Positions 14,601-26,600 of a DNA stretch of 64,000 nucleotides are shown one piece after another. The translations under genes and the position numbers were made by a program. Below the pieces are notes generated by a model, which made no database searches, was not told where the DNA came from, and worked only from the letters and a program-made list of their open reading frames with translations. Origin of the DNA: Liolophura sinensis. Lineage: Eukaryota; Mollusca; Polyplacophora; Chitonida; Chitonidae. The number at the start of each line of letters is the position of its first letter. Position 1 is the stretch's first letter. The stretch spans positions 2,172,001-2,236,000 of the forward strand of contig NC_088300.1 of assembly GCF_032854445.1 (NCBI RefSeq). Reading direction: 5' to 3'.

Positions 14601-17600
14601 CAGTCTCCAGATATACCATTTTTGTAATTAAGAAAAGTTTCATGTAGGGCTACAATTTTTATGCACATGCCTACGTGTAGGAGAACAAGAAGGGTATTGG
14701 GTTCCTCTGGTGATTTTACCATTTCAAGAATTTACCTTGGTGTATACCAAGTTTATCTGGTATACACAGTATCTGTAGAAAGCTTTTCACATCTATAGTA
14801 GTACTAGGAGGCTATGACACTGGACGATGCATGTGGCTTCCCATACTGTGACGGAATGTTTAAACCTTCCATGCAGACAGTGACTGTTGTCAGCTGAATA
14901 TTTACTCAGCCAATCAGAGGGCTGCAGTGGCCACTTTTAGTACATGGATAGCCAATCATGGGAAGCAATTTTTCAAATCAAAGACCTCTCCAGCAAGTTG
15001 ATACTTGAAAACCCCACCATGAAGTTTTTTTTACTACCATAGCTCAACATTTTCTCAGCCATTCACAGCGTTGGAATTGTTCATGGATTGCTGCATGCAG
15101 TTCACAGTTTTCATGTCAAAGACCACTGCTTCAGTTTTGTGGACAAACTCTCCACAATGACTTCTTTACCACCACAACACTTTACAACTATTATCTTCAT
15201 TCTGATTCCATTGTCTAGTTGACTGCTATAGAAGGCGAGCTAGTGAGATTATCTGAATGCCTTGTTGTATTTATTTGTTTATTTATTTTTTGTTGTTTTA
15301 CACTGTGCTCAAGAATATTTCACTTATACGATGGTGGCCAGCATTATGGTTTTAGGATACCGAGTAGAACGTGAGGAAACAGTTGACCACCCGCAGGTTG
15401 ATGGCAGACCTTTCCAGACACAGTTTTGTATCATCTGGTTTTAATTAGATCACCTGTATTCATTTGAACCTGTGTATTGTTGTCTGCAGTATTCGAGAAT
15501 ATATCTGTAGCTCACATGACCCTTATTGTCCAATGAAAAGCGGAGTATTTTGTCTGATGCGGGATAAAGAACATTATTATTGCTGTCAAGATGTCTGTGG
15601 CAGGATTTTGTAGTGTGGGAGTAGTCTGGTTTTGGAAACTGTGATGAAGTCGGTGAAATGGTGCTGAAGAAATGCTAAGTCCCAAGCTATTAAGCAAGTG
15701 TGAAAAAAAAGATTGCTACCTTTATTGTTTGCCTCTTGTCATATTTATTGATTATAATCCTGATTGAAAGCAAGTCCTGATGAACATCATACAAACATTA
15801 TACAAAGATTTCTTAGAAAGAGAAATGTGTGCGGTTTGTACCCACAAACATAAATAGATATGGTATATACCAAAAAATGTACTTTTACACAAAAGTTGAC
15901 AAAATATGTTTTGTATACATGTTGCTACTTATACAAAGATTTCTTAGAAAGAGAAATGTGTGCGGTTTGTACCCACAAACATAAATAGATATGGTATATA
16001 CCAAAAAATGTTGTACTTTTACACAAAAGTTGACAAAATATGTTTTGTATACATGTTGCTACATATACAAAGATTTCTTAGAAAGAGAAATGTGTGCGGT
16101 TTGTACCCACAAACATAAATAGACATGGTATATACCAAAAAATGTTGTACTTTTACACAAAAGTTGACAAAATATGTTTTGTATACATGTTGCTACTTAT
16201 ACAAAGATTTCTTAGAAAGAGAAATGTGTGCAGTTTGTACCCACAAACATAAATAGATATGGTATATACCAAAAAATGTTGTACTTTTACACAAAAGTTG
16301 ACAAAATATGTTTTGTATACATGTTGCTACTTATACAAAGATTTTTTAGAAAGAGAGATGTGTGTGGTTTGTACCCACAAACATAAATAGACATGGTATA
16401 TACCAAAAAATGTTGTACTTTTACACAAAAGTTGACAAAATATGTTTTGTATACATGTTGCTACTTATACAAAGATTTCTTAGAAAGAGAGATGTGTGCG
16501 GTTTGTACCCACAAACATAAATAGACATGGTATATACCAAAAAATGTTGTACTTTTACACAAAAGTTGACAAAATATGTTTTGTATACATGTTGCTACTT
16601 ATACAAAGATTTCTTAGAAAGAGAGATTGTCTCATGAAATGGAATAGTCATTTTTTAAATTTCATACACCTTAGATTAAGTCATCTTGTTACACTGTTAC
16701 ATCATGAAAACCTTTCTTCTCACATTGCTGTGGAAGTTTCACATTTGTGCAGTAATGACATATCTAATGTCATTTGTTGTATTATGGAGCATGGTATTAG
16801 TGTAGGATAACAACACTGTGATTTAGCCGGAGGTGAATGTGTTGAATCAATCTGGGCTATTAGCTGACTATTGTGTTATTGGAGTTTAGCAGTATTAATG
16901 TAGTGGTCATTCACTCTGATTGACTACTGCCCTGAGCTGGTTTAAGGCAGTGGTTTTTTGGGGGGGTTGATAGCTGTTGTTTGGGCTGGGGTGGTGGAAG
17001 TGGCCTCAGCGGGGCGCTTGTTCACGCTGATTAGGTTTCTCCATCTCACTCATTACCTCTGTCAGCCTTCAACGATACAAGGGTTTTAACATTATTAATT
17101 AGTAATAGTAGTATGATATCTTTGGCGGATTGTCTCTGTCATTCGGCTTGAAAGCCCGCGTTGCAAAACCTGTGATTTGTCAGTAGCCAGAGGCAGTGCT
17201 AACTCCGCTCTGGGATAATGTTTGCGGGATGTCCGTCAGCCCCTACATCTTGTCAAGAAAAGCAATAATTTGTGCAGGAAATTACAAATTAGAAGATGGC
17301 TTTTATTAATGGTGAAATTTGATCTTGGCGTTTTTGTCTGTCTAGGGCAGACGCTGGCCCCGAAGGGATATTGGGTTACTTGAGCCAGTCAAATCCCCTG
17401 TCTATTCCCTCTGTCACTCTCACCTCTCGGCGCCGGTGAGAGCGCTACATGACTACCTCATGTAATCTTTGTGCTCAGCATGTTCAGAGCCCCATATTTA
17501 TGTCACAGAACATGTTTGGTCAAGTGAAAAAAGTGATAGGAGACAGCGGAAGTGTGCTTGTGTCATCAGAGATTTGAGGGATGTAATTGTATCATGTTAC

Positions 17601-20600
17601 CTGACTGTACTGTGTTATCTGAAGTGAGAGGAAGAGAGCCTTGATGGACCTGATAACTGTGGCATATACTACCTCTTTACTTCTCTTCTCTCAATCAATA
17701 GGATTATTAAGAAAGCCAGCGTGGCTTTTTTTTTGTGGAGGAAGCCAGGTTGCTTGAGCAAACAAAATATGAATCATTACTGGAAAGCCATGGTAATCAT
17801 GACTGCAGGTCCATTTGTGAGGAAGCATGTAGCGGGATGCGAGACAAAGATGCGAAACATTGCGTGCAGGGTTTTGTGTCTGGTGGCCATAATCTGGTCC
17901 CAGGAGACGGGCCGCTTTTGTGGGGGACCTCCATTGTGCTTGCGGAGGCCTTGCCCTAGGGGTAGAATGAGGTGATAAGGATGTAGCTTTCAGGTGAAGT
18001 TGACAGCACCCTGGTGGGGGTGGGGTGGGGTTGGGGGTGAGGGGTGAATGAAGAAGCAGGGGCTTGTGAGTCAGGCCAATGATTATAACTGCTCTATAGC
18101 TGGGATGAGAAAGATAACAACTGTGATTGACTCAACAAGCCAACGGTCGCTAATTCCTCGCTGCTGCCTCAAGTGGCTGCAGTAATTTATAGTGCAAGGC
18201 TATTAGACGGGGAGCTGTAATTGATGGTGTATGCTGCATACTGCCTTTTGTCAGTACCTATTGTTCTCCAGCTCGAGGGACTGATTTAGTGTTAATAATG
18301 CAGAATAACGTGTCATTGTGATTGTGCGCCGCATTCTGCCCAGACATAACAACTCATTCCACGCCTTTTTCTATATTTTACAGAAAATCCCATTTCCTTT
18401 CTGGAATAATTCAGCCATATTTTACTGTCTTTATTCTCAGGAATTTTTCCAGGTTGCTTTAGTTATGGTGGTTGTCAGTGTGGACTGAAGAGCTGCTCTT
18501 TGTCCAGTGACTTGCCTCTCTATAATCAACTCAAAAAAGAGGGCTTTCTCTGTTTCTAATCTTTTGCTCCGTTTGGTTGTTAAACATCCAGACAGGAAGC
18601 ATGAAATATTTCTTTGCCAGAAAGCGCAAAAGCTGCCGTCCTGTTGTTGTATTCACATTGTTATGTATTGATCGAGCTGTCCAGTTTGAAAGGTTTTTTA
18701 TTTCCATTTTGTGTGCTGGCTGCGATCAAGCTGTCGCAATCTCTGCTATCTCTCGCAGATAAATCCTTTGTTTTGGCTGGACAGCCGTACAGAAGCTGTT
18801 CTACTAATTGTGGGTAATTATTTACAGAGTGCCTCACGGCGCGCCTGTTTGTAGAAATACCCCACTGTCATTCTAATCAATAACTGCTGGGTAAGGCAGC
18901 TAGACTACCACTGGAATTTGATAATCAAGGAAAAGCAGGCACTTAATGAAATCTCGAGCCTCCCATGGGCAAAAAACTTCTGTAATCTGTTTTGAAGATC
19001 AGTGTGGCTGGGTTTAATGCTCTTTATCAGATATCAGCTGTTAATCAACTATCGCCTCTCGATAGGAGACGCTAATTGTCAAATACAGGCTTCATCCCAT
19101 TAGTGACTGTTCAGAAATTACTTGTGGTATCAATCTATACCATCATGAATATGAGCAAAGAAACAAAGGCTTCAAAGGATATTTGTCATACAGTGCCATA
19201 CTAGTGGTCATACTATTTGATCATACTGGTGGTCATTCTATTTGGTCATACCAGTGGTCATTCTGTTTGTCTTACTAGTGGTCATTCTGTTGGTCATTCT
19301 GTTGGTCATACTAGGGGTCATTCGATTGGTCATGGTAGTGGTCATACTATTTGGTCATTCTATTGGTCATACCAGTGGTCATTCTGTTTGTCTTACTAGT
19401 GGTCATTCTGTTGGTCATACTAGGGGTCATTCGATTGGTCATACTAGTGGTCATACCATTTGGTTATACTAGTCATACTAGTGGTAATTTTATTTGGTTA
19501 TACTAGTGGTCGTATTGTTTGGTTATACTAGTGGTCATGCTATTTGGTCATTCTGTTGGTTGTACAAGTGGTCATTCTAGTGGTCATACTATTTGGTCAT
19601 TCTATTGGTCATACTAGTGGTCATTCTGTTTGTCTTACTAGTGGTCATTTTGTTGGTTGTACTAGGGGTCATTCGATTGGTCATACTAGTGGTCATACTA
19701 TTTGGTCATACTAGTGGTCATTCTGTTCGTCCTACCAGGGGTCATTCGATTGGTCATACTAAAGGTCATTCCATTGGTCATAGTAGTGGTCATACTATTT
19801 GGTCATTCTGTTGGTCATACTAGTGGTCATACTATTTGATCATACTAGTGGTCATTCTATTTGGTCATACCAGTGGTCATTCTGTTTGTCTTACTAGTGG
19901 TCATTCTGTTGGTCATACTAGGGGTCATTCGATTGGTCATACTAGTGGTCATACTATTTGGTTATACTAGTCATACTAGTGGTAATTTTATTTGGTTATA
20001 CTAGTGGTCGTATTGTTTGGTTATACTAGTGGTCATGCTATTTGGTCATTCTGTTGGTCGTACAAGTGGTCATTCTAGTGGTCATACTATTTGGTCATTC
20101 TATTGGTCATACTAGTGGTCATTATATTTGGTCATACTAGTGGTCATTCTATTTGGTCATACTAGTGGTCGGGGCCTCTGTCGCTCAGTCGGTTAGCGCG
20201 CTAGCGCAGCGTAATGACCCAGGAGCCTCTCACCAATGCAGTCGCTGTTAGGTCAAGTCCAGCTCATGCTGGCTTCCTCTCCAGACGTACGTGGGAAGGT
20301 CTGTCAGCAACCTGTGGATGGTCATGGGTTTCCCACGGGCTCTGCCGGTTTTCTCCCACCATAATGCTGACCGCCGTCATATAAGTCAAATATTTTTGAG
20401 TGCGGTGTAAAACGCCAATCAGATAAAATAAATACTAGTGGTCATACTATTTGGACATACTAGTCATACTATTTGGTCATTCTCTTGGTCGTACGAGTGG
20501 TCATACTATTTGGTCATACTGGTGGTCATACTATTTGGTCATACTAGTCATACTATTTGGTCATTCTCTTGGTCGTACGAGTGGTCATACTATTTGGTCA

Positions 20601-23600
20601 TACTAGTGGTCATACTATTTGGTCATACTAGTGGTCATACTATTTGGTCATTCTCTTGGTCATACTAGTGGTCATACTATTTGGTTATACTAGTGGTCAT
20701 ACTATTTGGTCATACTAGTGGTCATTCTGTTGGTCATACTATTTGGTCATACTAGTGGTCATACTATTTGGTCATTCTATTTGGTCATACTAGTGGTCAT
20801 ACTATTTGGTCATTCTCTTGGTTGTACGAGTGGTCATTCTATTTGGACATACTATTTGGTCATACTAGTGGTCATACTATTTGATCATTCTCTTGGTTGT
20901 ACGAGTGGTCATTCTATTTGGTCATACTAGTGGTCATTCTATTTGGTCATACTAGTGGTCATTCTATTTGGACATACTAGTGGTCATACTATTTGGTCAT
21001 ACTAGTGGTCATACTATTTGATCATTCTCTTGGTTGTACGAGTGGTCATACTATTTGGTCATACTAGTGGTCATTCTATTTGGTCATATTAGTAGTCATA
21101 CTATTTGAACATACTAGTGGTCATACTATTTGGTCATACTTCAGGTTATGTCTCCAGACTTTAGTAAGTTAGTTTTGTGTTTGACTTACCTGTTCGTTGA
21201 CAAAATTAATTGATGCAACATCTTTATCAGTTTCATTTTCTTTTTTTTTGCATTAGCTGATTTTGGCTATTACACATGTAGTAATGAAAACAAAAGAGAA
21301 CAAAAACTAAACCTATACATATAAATACTTTAATAAAAATGCTCACTGTCGACTTATTGAAGTGTAGCTGAAGAATACAATAGCTTTGGGATAAAATATT
21401 CTTTTTTCAGTTTTTGTTTTCTGCGCTACATTTTGTGAATTGTAGACAAGGTTAACTGTCTCAAAGTTTAGTACGAAGGCATTAGCCACAAATGTCCCAA
21501 GAACGTACAATGTATGTATATCAATTTGGTGTTCAAAATATTGAATTGGTGTGCACTGTTGTGCATAGATCTATTTGTTATTATAATACCTCATAGGATT
21601 ATTCACAGTTTCCGTTGGTCGAGAGACGCTCACATGATATTCTGCAAAACATGATGTACAACTATCATGTGCCCAAGGAATGCAACGCCACACTCACAAA
21701 GTAATTTCTAACATTCATGAGGTAATATCCAACGATCTCGTGCTAATATCCAACGATCATGTGCGCTTATTCCACAGCAGTTATCTCCCTTAGTTAGCTC
21801 TCTGACATCTGCTTGTTTGTAAAGTAAAGCAAGGGTTTATGGCTATAGCTCTATTATCGATGTACAAATTTGGTGATTTGAACACAACCCCAAAAGGTAC
21901 ACTGGCTGTGCGGTATAATAAAACACATGATGTATGCTGTGGGATGGGATATAAGGAATTATCAGCTCGAGAGAAGTGATATTCAACGAGGGTGTAGCTC
22001 TCCTATCCCATTCCGCAGTATGCACTATCTGTATAATATACATGTCGTAGCTGGTGTAAAATATTTAGAATAAACCTTATTCTTTAATATAGTTATTAGA
22101 AATTCTACGTAGATATTTACATGTTTTCTGTTTATTTTTGCCACAGTTCTTCGTTCTGAATCACAAAACTCTGATATCATTTGTGGAGCTACCAGCATTG
22201 GTAAGTACATGTATGGTGAATGCACGGTTAACAATAATGATGATATTCGGGCCTACTAATATGTTAACCCAGCTCTTGAATTAACTGTGATGAGTACAAA
22301 AAGTGATTGATGAGGTGATTGTTCATTTGAAGTCTTCACATACATGTATTTGATTATTGGGAGAAACGAGGTACGATTTAATCATGATCCTGGACAGGGC
22401 ATTTGTACTTTTCCCCACCCACTGGTCATGGTGTTAATAAGTCGTTAAAGAACTTCCTATGACAAGGTTTTTGAATGCAACTTGTCTGTCACCTTTATGG
22501 TGTGCATTTCCCTACGTAGCTCATGGGACAGTTTGTCAGTAACTCGCCAAACATAAATGGTTTATGCCGAACCCTGCTGTTTCCTCCAGCCATAAATATC
22601 ACTGCCATGATGTTAGAAGTGAAAAATTCCAAGTTCTCATTGATACTATCTGTGAGTCATATTGCTGCACTGTAGTCATACTTAGTGGGTGTGGAGAAAG
22701 CACATACATGCAGCTGAACATAGAAATCTCAAGTCAGCAAAAGGATAATTTCAGTATCCCCTGCCAAGAACCTACTGTACAAACATGTGTATTAAGGTTA
22801 TACATCCATTTCAAGTTGAAATTAACAATGAAAGACAGTCTTAAATACATGACAAATATACTGGTCAATGTTGCCCAAATATTCTCAATATATAATGAAA
22901 GAAATGAATATTGACACTTGAACTCTGGCTGACTACACACTGGTGTAAAGCCTGAGTTTTCTGACACACCTGCTCACCTGTGTGATTGGTGCTTGTGATT
23001 ACAGGTAGACGTACCGGGTGGAGGTGTGACTGCGGGGCTATCAACAGCCAAGACAGTGGCGAGGGTCATCCTGAGGGACCTCAGCGGAAAGTTCTGCTGG
23101 GAAAACTCGGTGCTTTATGGACCTCCTTGGTGTCACAGGGGATATGTCGTACCAGGTACACCTACCCACCAACTTTCAAACTAGGTTGTAATTTCAGCGT
23201 AAGGCTAGCTTGATGATCCTGTTCATGTGATTGTGAACCTGGAGCTGGTGTCTATGCCATTGCTGGCCAGGTACTCAAATGGGATCTCCAGGAGAATGAT
23301 TTGCAGTTCACAAACATGTTGGATAATTCAGATCTAGCTCCTATCTATTTCGTCGTGGGATTAATAATCTAGAGGCTTTGTAAATTATGCTATGGGGAGT
23401 TTCCCCGGAATTTGTCTAGTTCGTTAACCTTTAACCTAAACCTTGAACATATGAGTAAAATATTCCATTTCGTAAAACACCAATCAAGTAAACAAATTGC
23501 AGTTGAAAAAAAATACATAATTTGTGTGATCAAAACTGTGAAATGTGATTTTGTGATGAGAATAACCTTAAACTGTTCACCATGAAAATGTGCAATAAAT

Positions 23601-26600
23601 TTAAGAGTGCTGTTTAAAAAATGTATATATACAAGTGAACTCTTTTATCATCGTTTTATAAATATTATTGGATATTTGCTTGAGAAAAAAAATCACCAAA
23701 AAATGGGAGAAAACTGCATTTTAGTAAAAAAAAAACCATTCATTTCACAAAGTTCATTTCACTTATCACATTATGTTGACCACCTAGAACATAAAGTGTC
23801 TTTATCACCCAAGGCTTTATAGGTTCACTAAGCTATGACTGTCATGTCTTCTATTGCTTGCTGGTGACAATTACTAAATCTTTATTGGAACACTTGAGCA
23901 TTGGTGTCACCAGTTGAGTAATTTAGTCCTGTCCACTTGCCTGACCAATGCTATAATTGATCCTATCCAGTTTGGTTAAAGTTCATTTGGTTCATTACTT
24001 GACCAGGATGTAGTCAGTGGGTGTGATGGACAGCCAACAGCCCTCAAACGGCATTGAAGAACCTGTTAGTTAAATTATGGAGTGTTAGTGGGTTTTTAGG
24101 CTACCAGAATCCATGCTGGCCAATTACAGACTTTATGACCGCAATTTGTCCCGAGCGCTCACCGACCAGCTGTTGAGAGGACTACCCCAGGGACACTGTC
24201 CTTAGCATGACAGCTACACGCCCCACACCTTACATTTCATGACCCTCAGGGTTTTCAGGTTTATGAACGGGTTGATTTATTCCCCTGTAAAATGTCTGAT
24301 TCGTATCTTGATGTCCTGCTCCTGGACCCCTTTAGGTCTGTAAGGAGGAGAGGGTTAGAGTAATTCTGTAGGGTGTAGGTCATTGTCATTGTCACATGTG
24401 AACACTAGCAGCTCTGATTGGCAAGTCACCAGCCATAATAACTGTTAGCTTTGTCCCTGATATGACGTGTGCATTACCATTGGCTCACTTTATCTCCCCC
24501 CAGACTCTGTCTCAGGCTGCTCACTCCACTCAGACATGGGCATGGATCCGTTAATAATTGACGACTCGGATACCTCGCTCCCCAGAGAACCAACCAATCA
24601 GAGGGCTTTGTCAAACCTCCCGCTCTATGAGAACACCAGACATTGGGATGATAACCTTAATCATGTAAGCGTTGTCTTTCTTCCACATTGCTGTTATTTT
24701 TGTGTGCCTTTTTCTTTGCAGTGGTAATGAATACAAAAGCGTGTTTTTTGTAACTTTACCAAGATTTTGTGTACCCTTGCATATTGCCAAATCAAATACA
24801 AATTTACATGTACATGTATAAAGAAAGGAAACAATAGGATAGTTATTTGTTTTTCTCAGTGGTTTTGTCATTCATAACACAGAAAGTCCACAAACACGTA
24901 ATTTCTTTCAGTTCTTGTTAATTTTTGTACATTAGTGCGTCACTACATGTCAGTGTGTTTTCTAAGTACATGTGTGTTTTAATCCATTCTCTTACTTGTG
25001 GAACGTTGCTGCTGTGTCTTTACTAGACTACATACAACAATTATGGATAATATCACAAAGAGATAGTGAGGAAAATTACAATATGCTCTGACAACATTCA
25101 AGATAAGTGTACATTGTATGGTGACATATTTCTACACTGAACGGGCAACATGTGACATTTATAGAGCATACACGTGGGGTATTAAATTGAAATTTTTTTT
25201 GTAGCATGAAAACATTTTTAGGTAATATCAGTTAGCCTTGATCTGCTCAGGGGAACCGATGTTAATTTTTTTTTAAAAACTGGGTTGATTTTGTTATGTT
25301 TTGCTAGCTATTGGGTTACATTGGCCAGACAAGTCCTGAGTGTCACCTTATCCCAGGGGAGGCACTAAACATCCCTGCACCACTCCCTGAGGTGCTCCAA
25401 AATGAGTCCACAGTCCATCATGGCCGATATGGTGCTCACACAGAAGGAAGCAGAGACCAAGTTCTACAACACACATAAGGCTGATGCCAAGTAAGTCTCA
25501 GTCTCGAAATCATAACTACATGAAGGCAAAAGTCATGAATTAGAAACTTTTCTTCAGTTAGTCAATCAAATAGCTAAACATTGTGGGTGTCGCCTTATAA
25601 AAATCTCATGTTATACAACTGAAAATGCTTGTGAAGTGATACTTTTTCCTGAATAGTTGATGTTTTTAATTATGAAGTCATCGTTAGCCAGAAAAAAAAA
25701 ATGATTGTTCAAGTAGAAGAAATCTTTATTTCAAGTACTTTTCAAGTAAAATGCTCTGTATGTTAAAAATTAAAGCTACAGTTTAATGATTTGCTGACCG
25801 TAAGGTCTGTAATTTGCTAACATTCAAAACCACCTTTAATCAGCTGTGATTGCAACCTGATAACTAACATCTACTTGTGTTACCAGTCATTTCATTACTT
25901 CTGTTTAAAGTGGTTTCAGCAACCTGTTATTGTAGCTTGACACTAATAGTTTCATTTAAATAATTTGGTGTTATATGTTTATACATGTAGTTATGTAAAG
26001 GTCGTGTGTTGTTTCTGTACCAACCGCATCTCACTATAGTTTCAAACTCCTGCCAGGTTAATACAAGACTGTCATGGTTACATGTATGCAGATGCCTTTG
26101 TAGACTGTGTGGTATTGAGGTATAGTTTACAGATTGGAGATGGCTAGCGTAAATTAGTTGCCTGATGTTGAAGTTGTCTGGATAATAACCCAGCCCTTGT
26201 GGTGTTACTCTGACATGATAATAACCCAGCCCATGTGGTGTTACTCTGGCATGATAATAACCCAGCCCTTGTGGTGTTACTCTGACATGATAATAACCCA
26301 GCTCTGTGGTGTTACTCTGACATGATAATAACCCAGCCCTTGTGGTGTTAATCTGACATGATCATAACCCAGCCTTGGTGGTGTTACTCTGACATAACCC
26401 ATCCCTTGAGGTGTTACTCTGACATGATAACAACCCAGCCCTTGTGATGTTACTTTGACGTGATAATAACCCAGCCCTCGTGGTGTTACTCTGACATGAT
26501 AATAACCCAGCCCTTGTGATATCACTCTGACATGATAATAACCCAGCCCTTGTGGTGTTACTCTGACATGATAATAACCCAGCCCTTGTGGTGTTACTCT

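Larger units (their letters stand above)
12974..22146 (+). other. 9.2-kb intron between exons 14 and 15
   Basis: Contents in order: 27-bp minisatellite (13520-13712), a diverged ~117-bp repeat (13985-14400), a minus-strand SINE remnant (15268-15425), the 134-bp satellite (15801-16625), a repeat-free regulatory-looking block (16810-19180), the GGTCATACTAGT minisatellite with an inserted SINE (19197-21143) and a hairpin (21931-22024). The exons on either side join without loss of residues, so no coding exon is missing. Confidence 0.85.

Noticed and set aside
15801-16625. Possible CRISPR-like array
   Set aside because: Repeats are head-to-tail with no unique spacers, and the locus is a eukaryotic intron.
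19217-20930. Several 60-76 codon frames rich in GHTSGHS or VILVVIL
   Set aside because: Translations of the GGTCATACTAGT minisatellite; the hydrophobic frames only mimic membrane segments.
22986-23213. 75-codon plus-strand frame over exon 16
   Set aside because: Out-of-phase shadow; the homologous frame is the one starting at the acceptor at 23005.
25391-25412. 22-bp GT...AG interval in exon 18 that would restore the frame if removed
   Set aside because: Far shorter than any known metazoan spliceosomal intron; a one-base indel is simpler. Kept only as an alternative in the findings.
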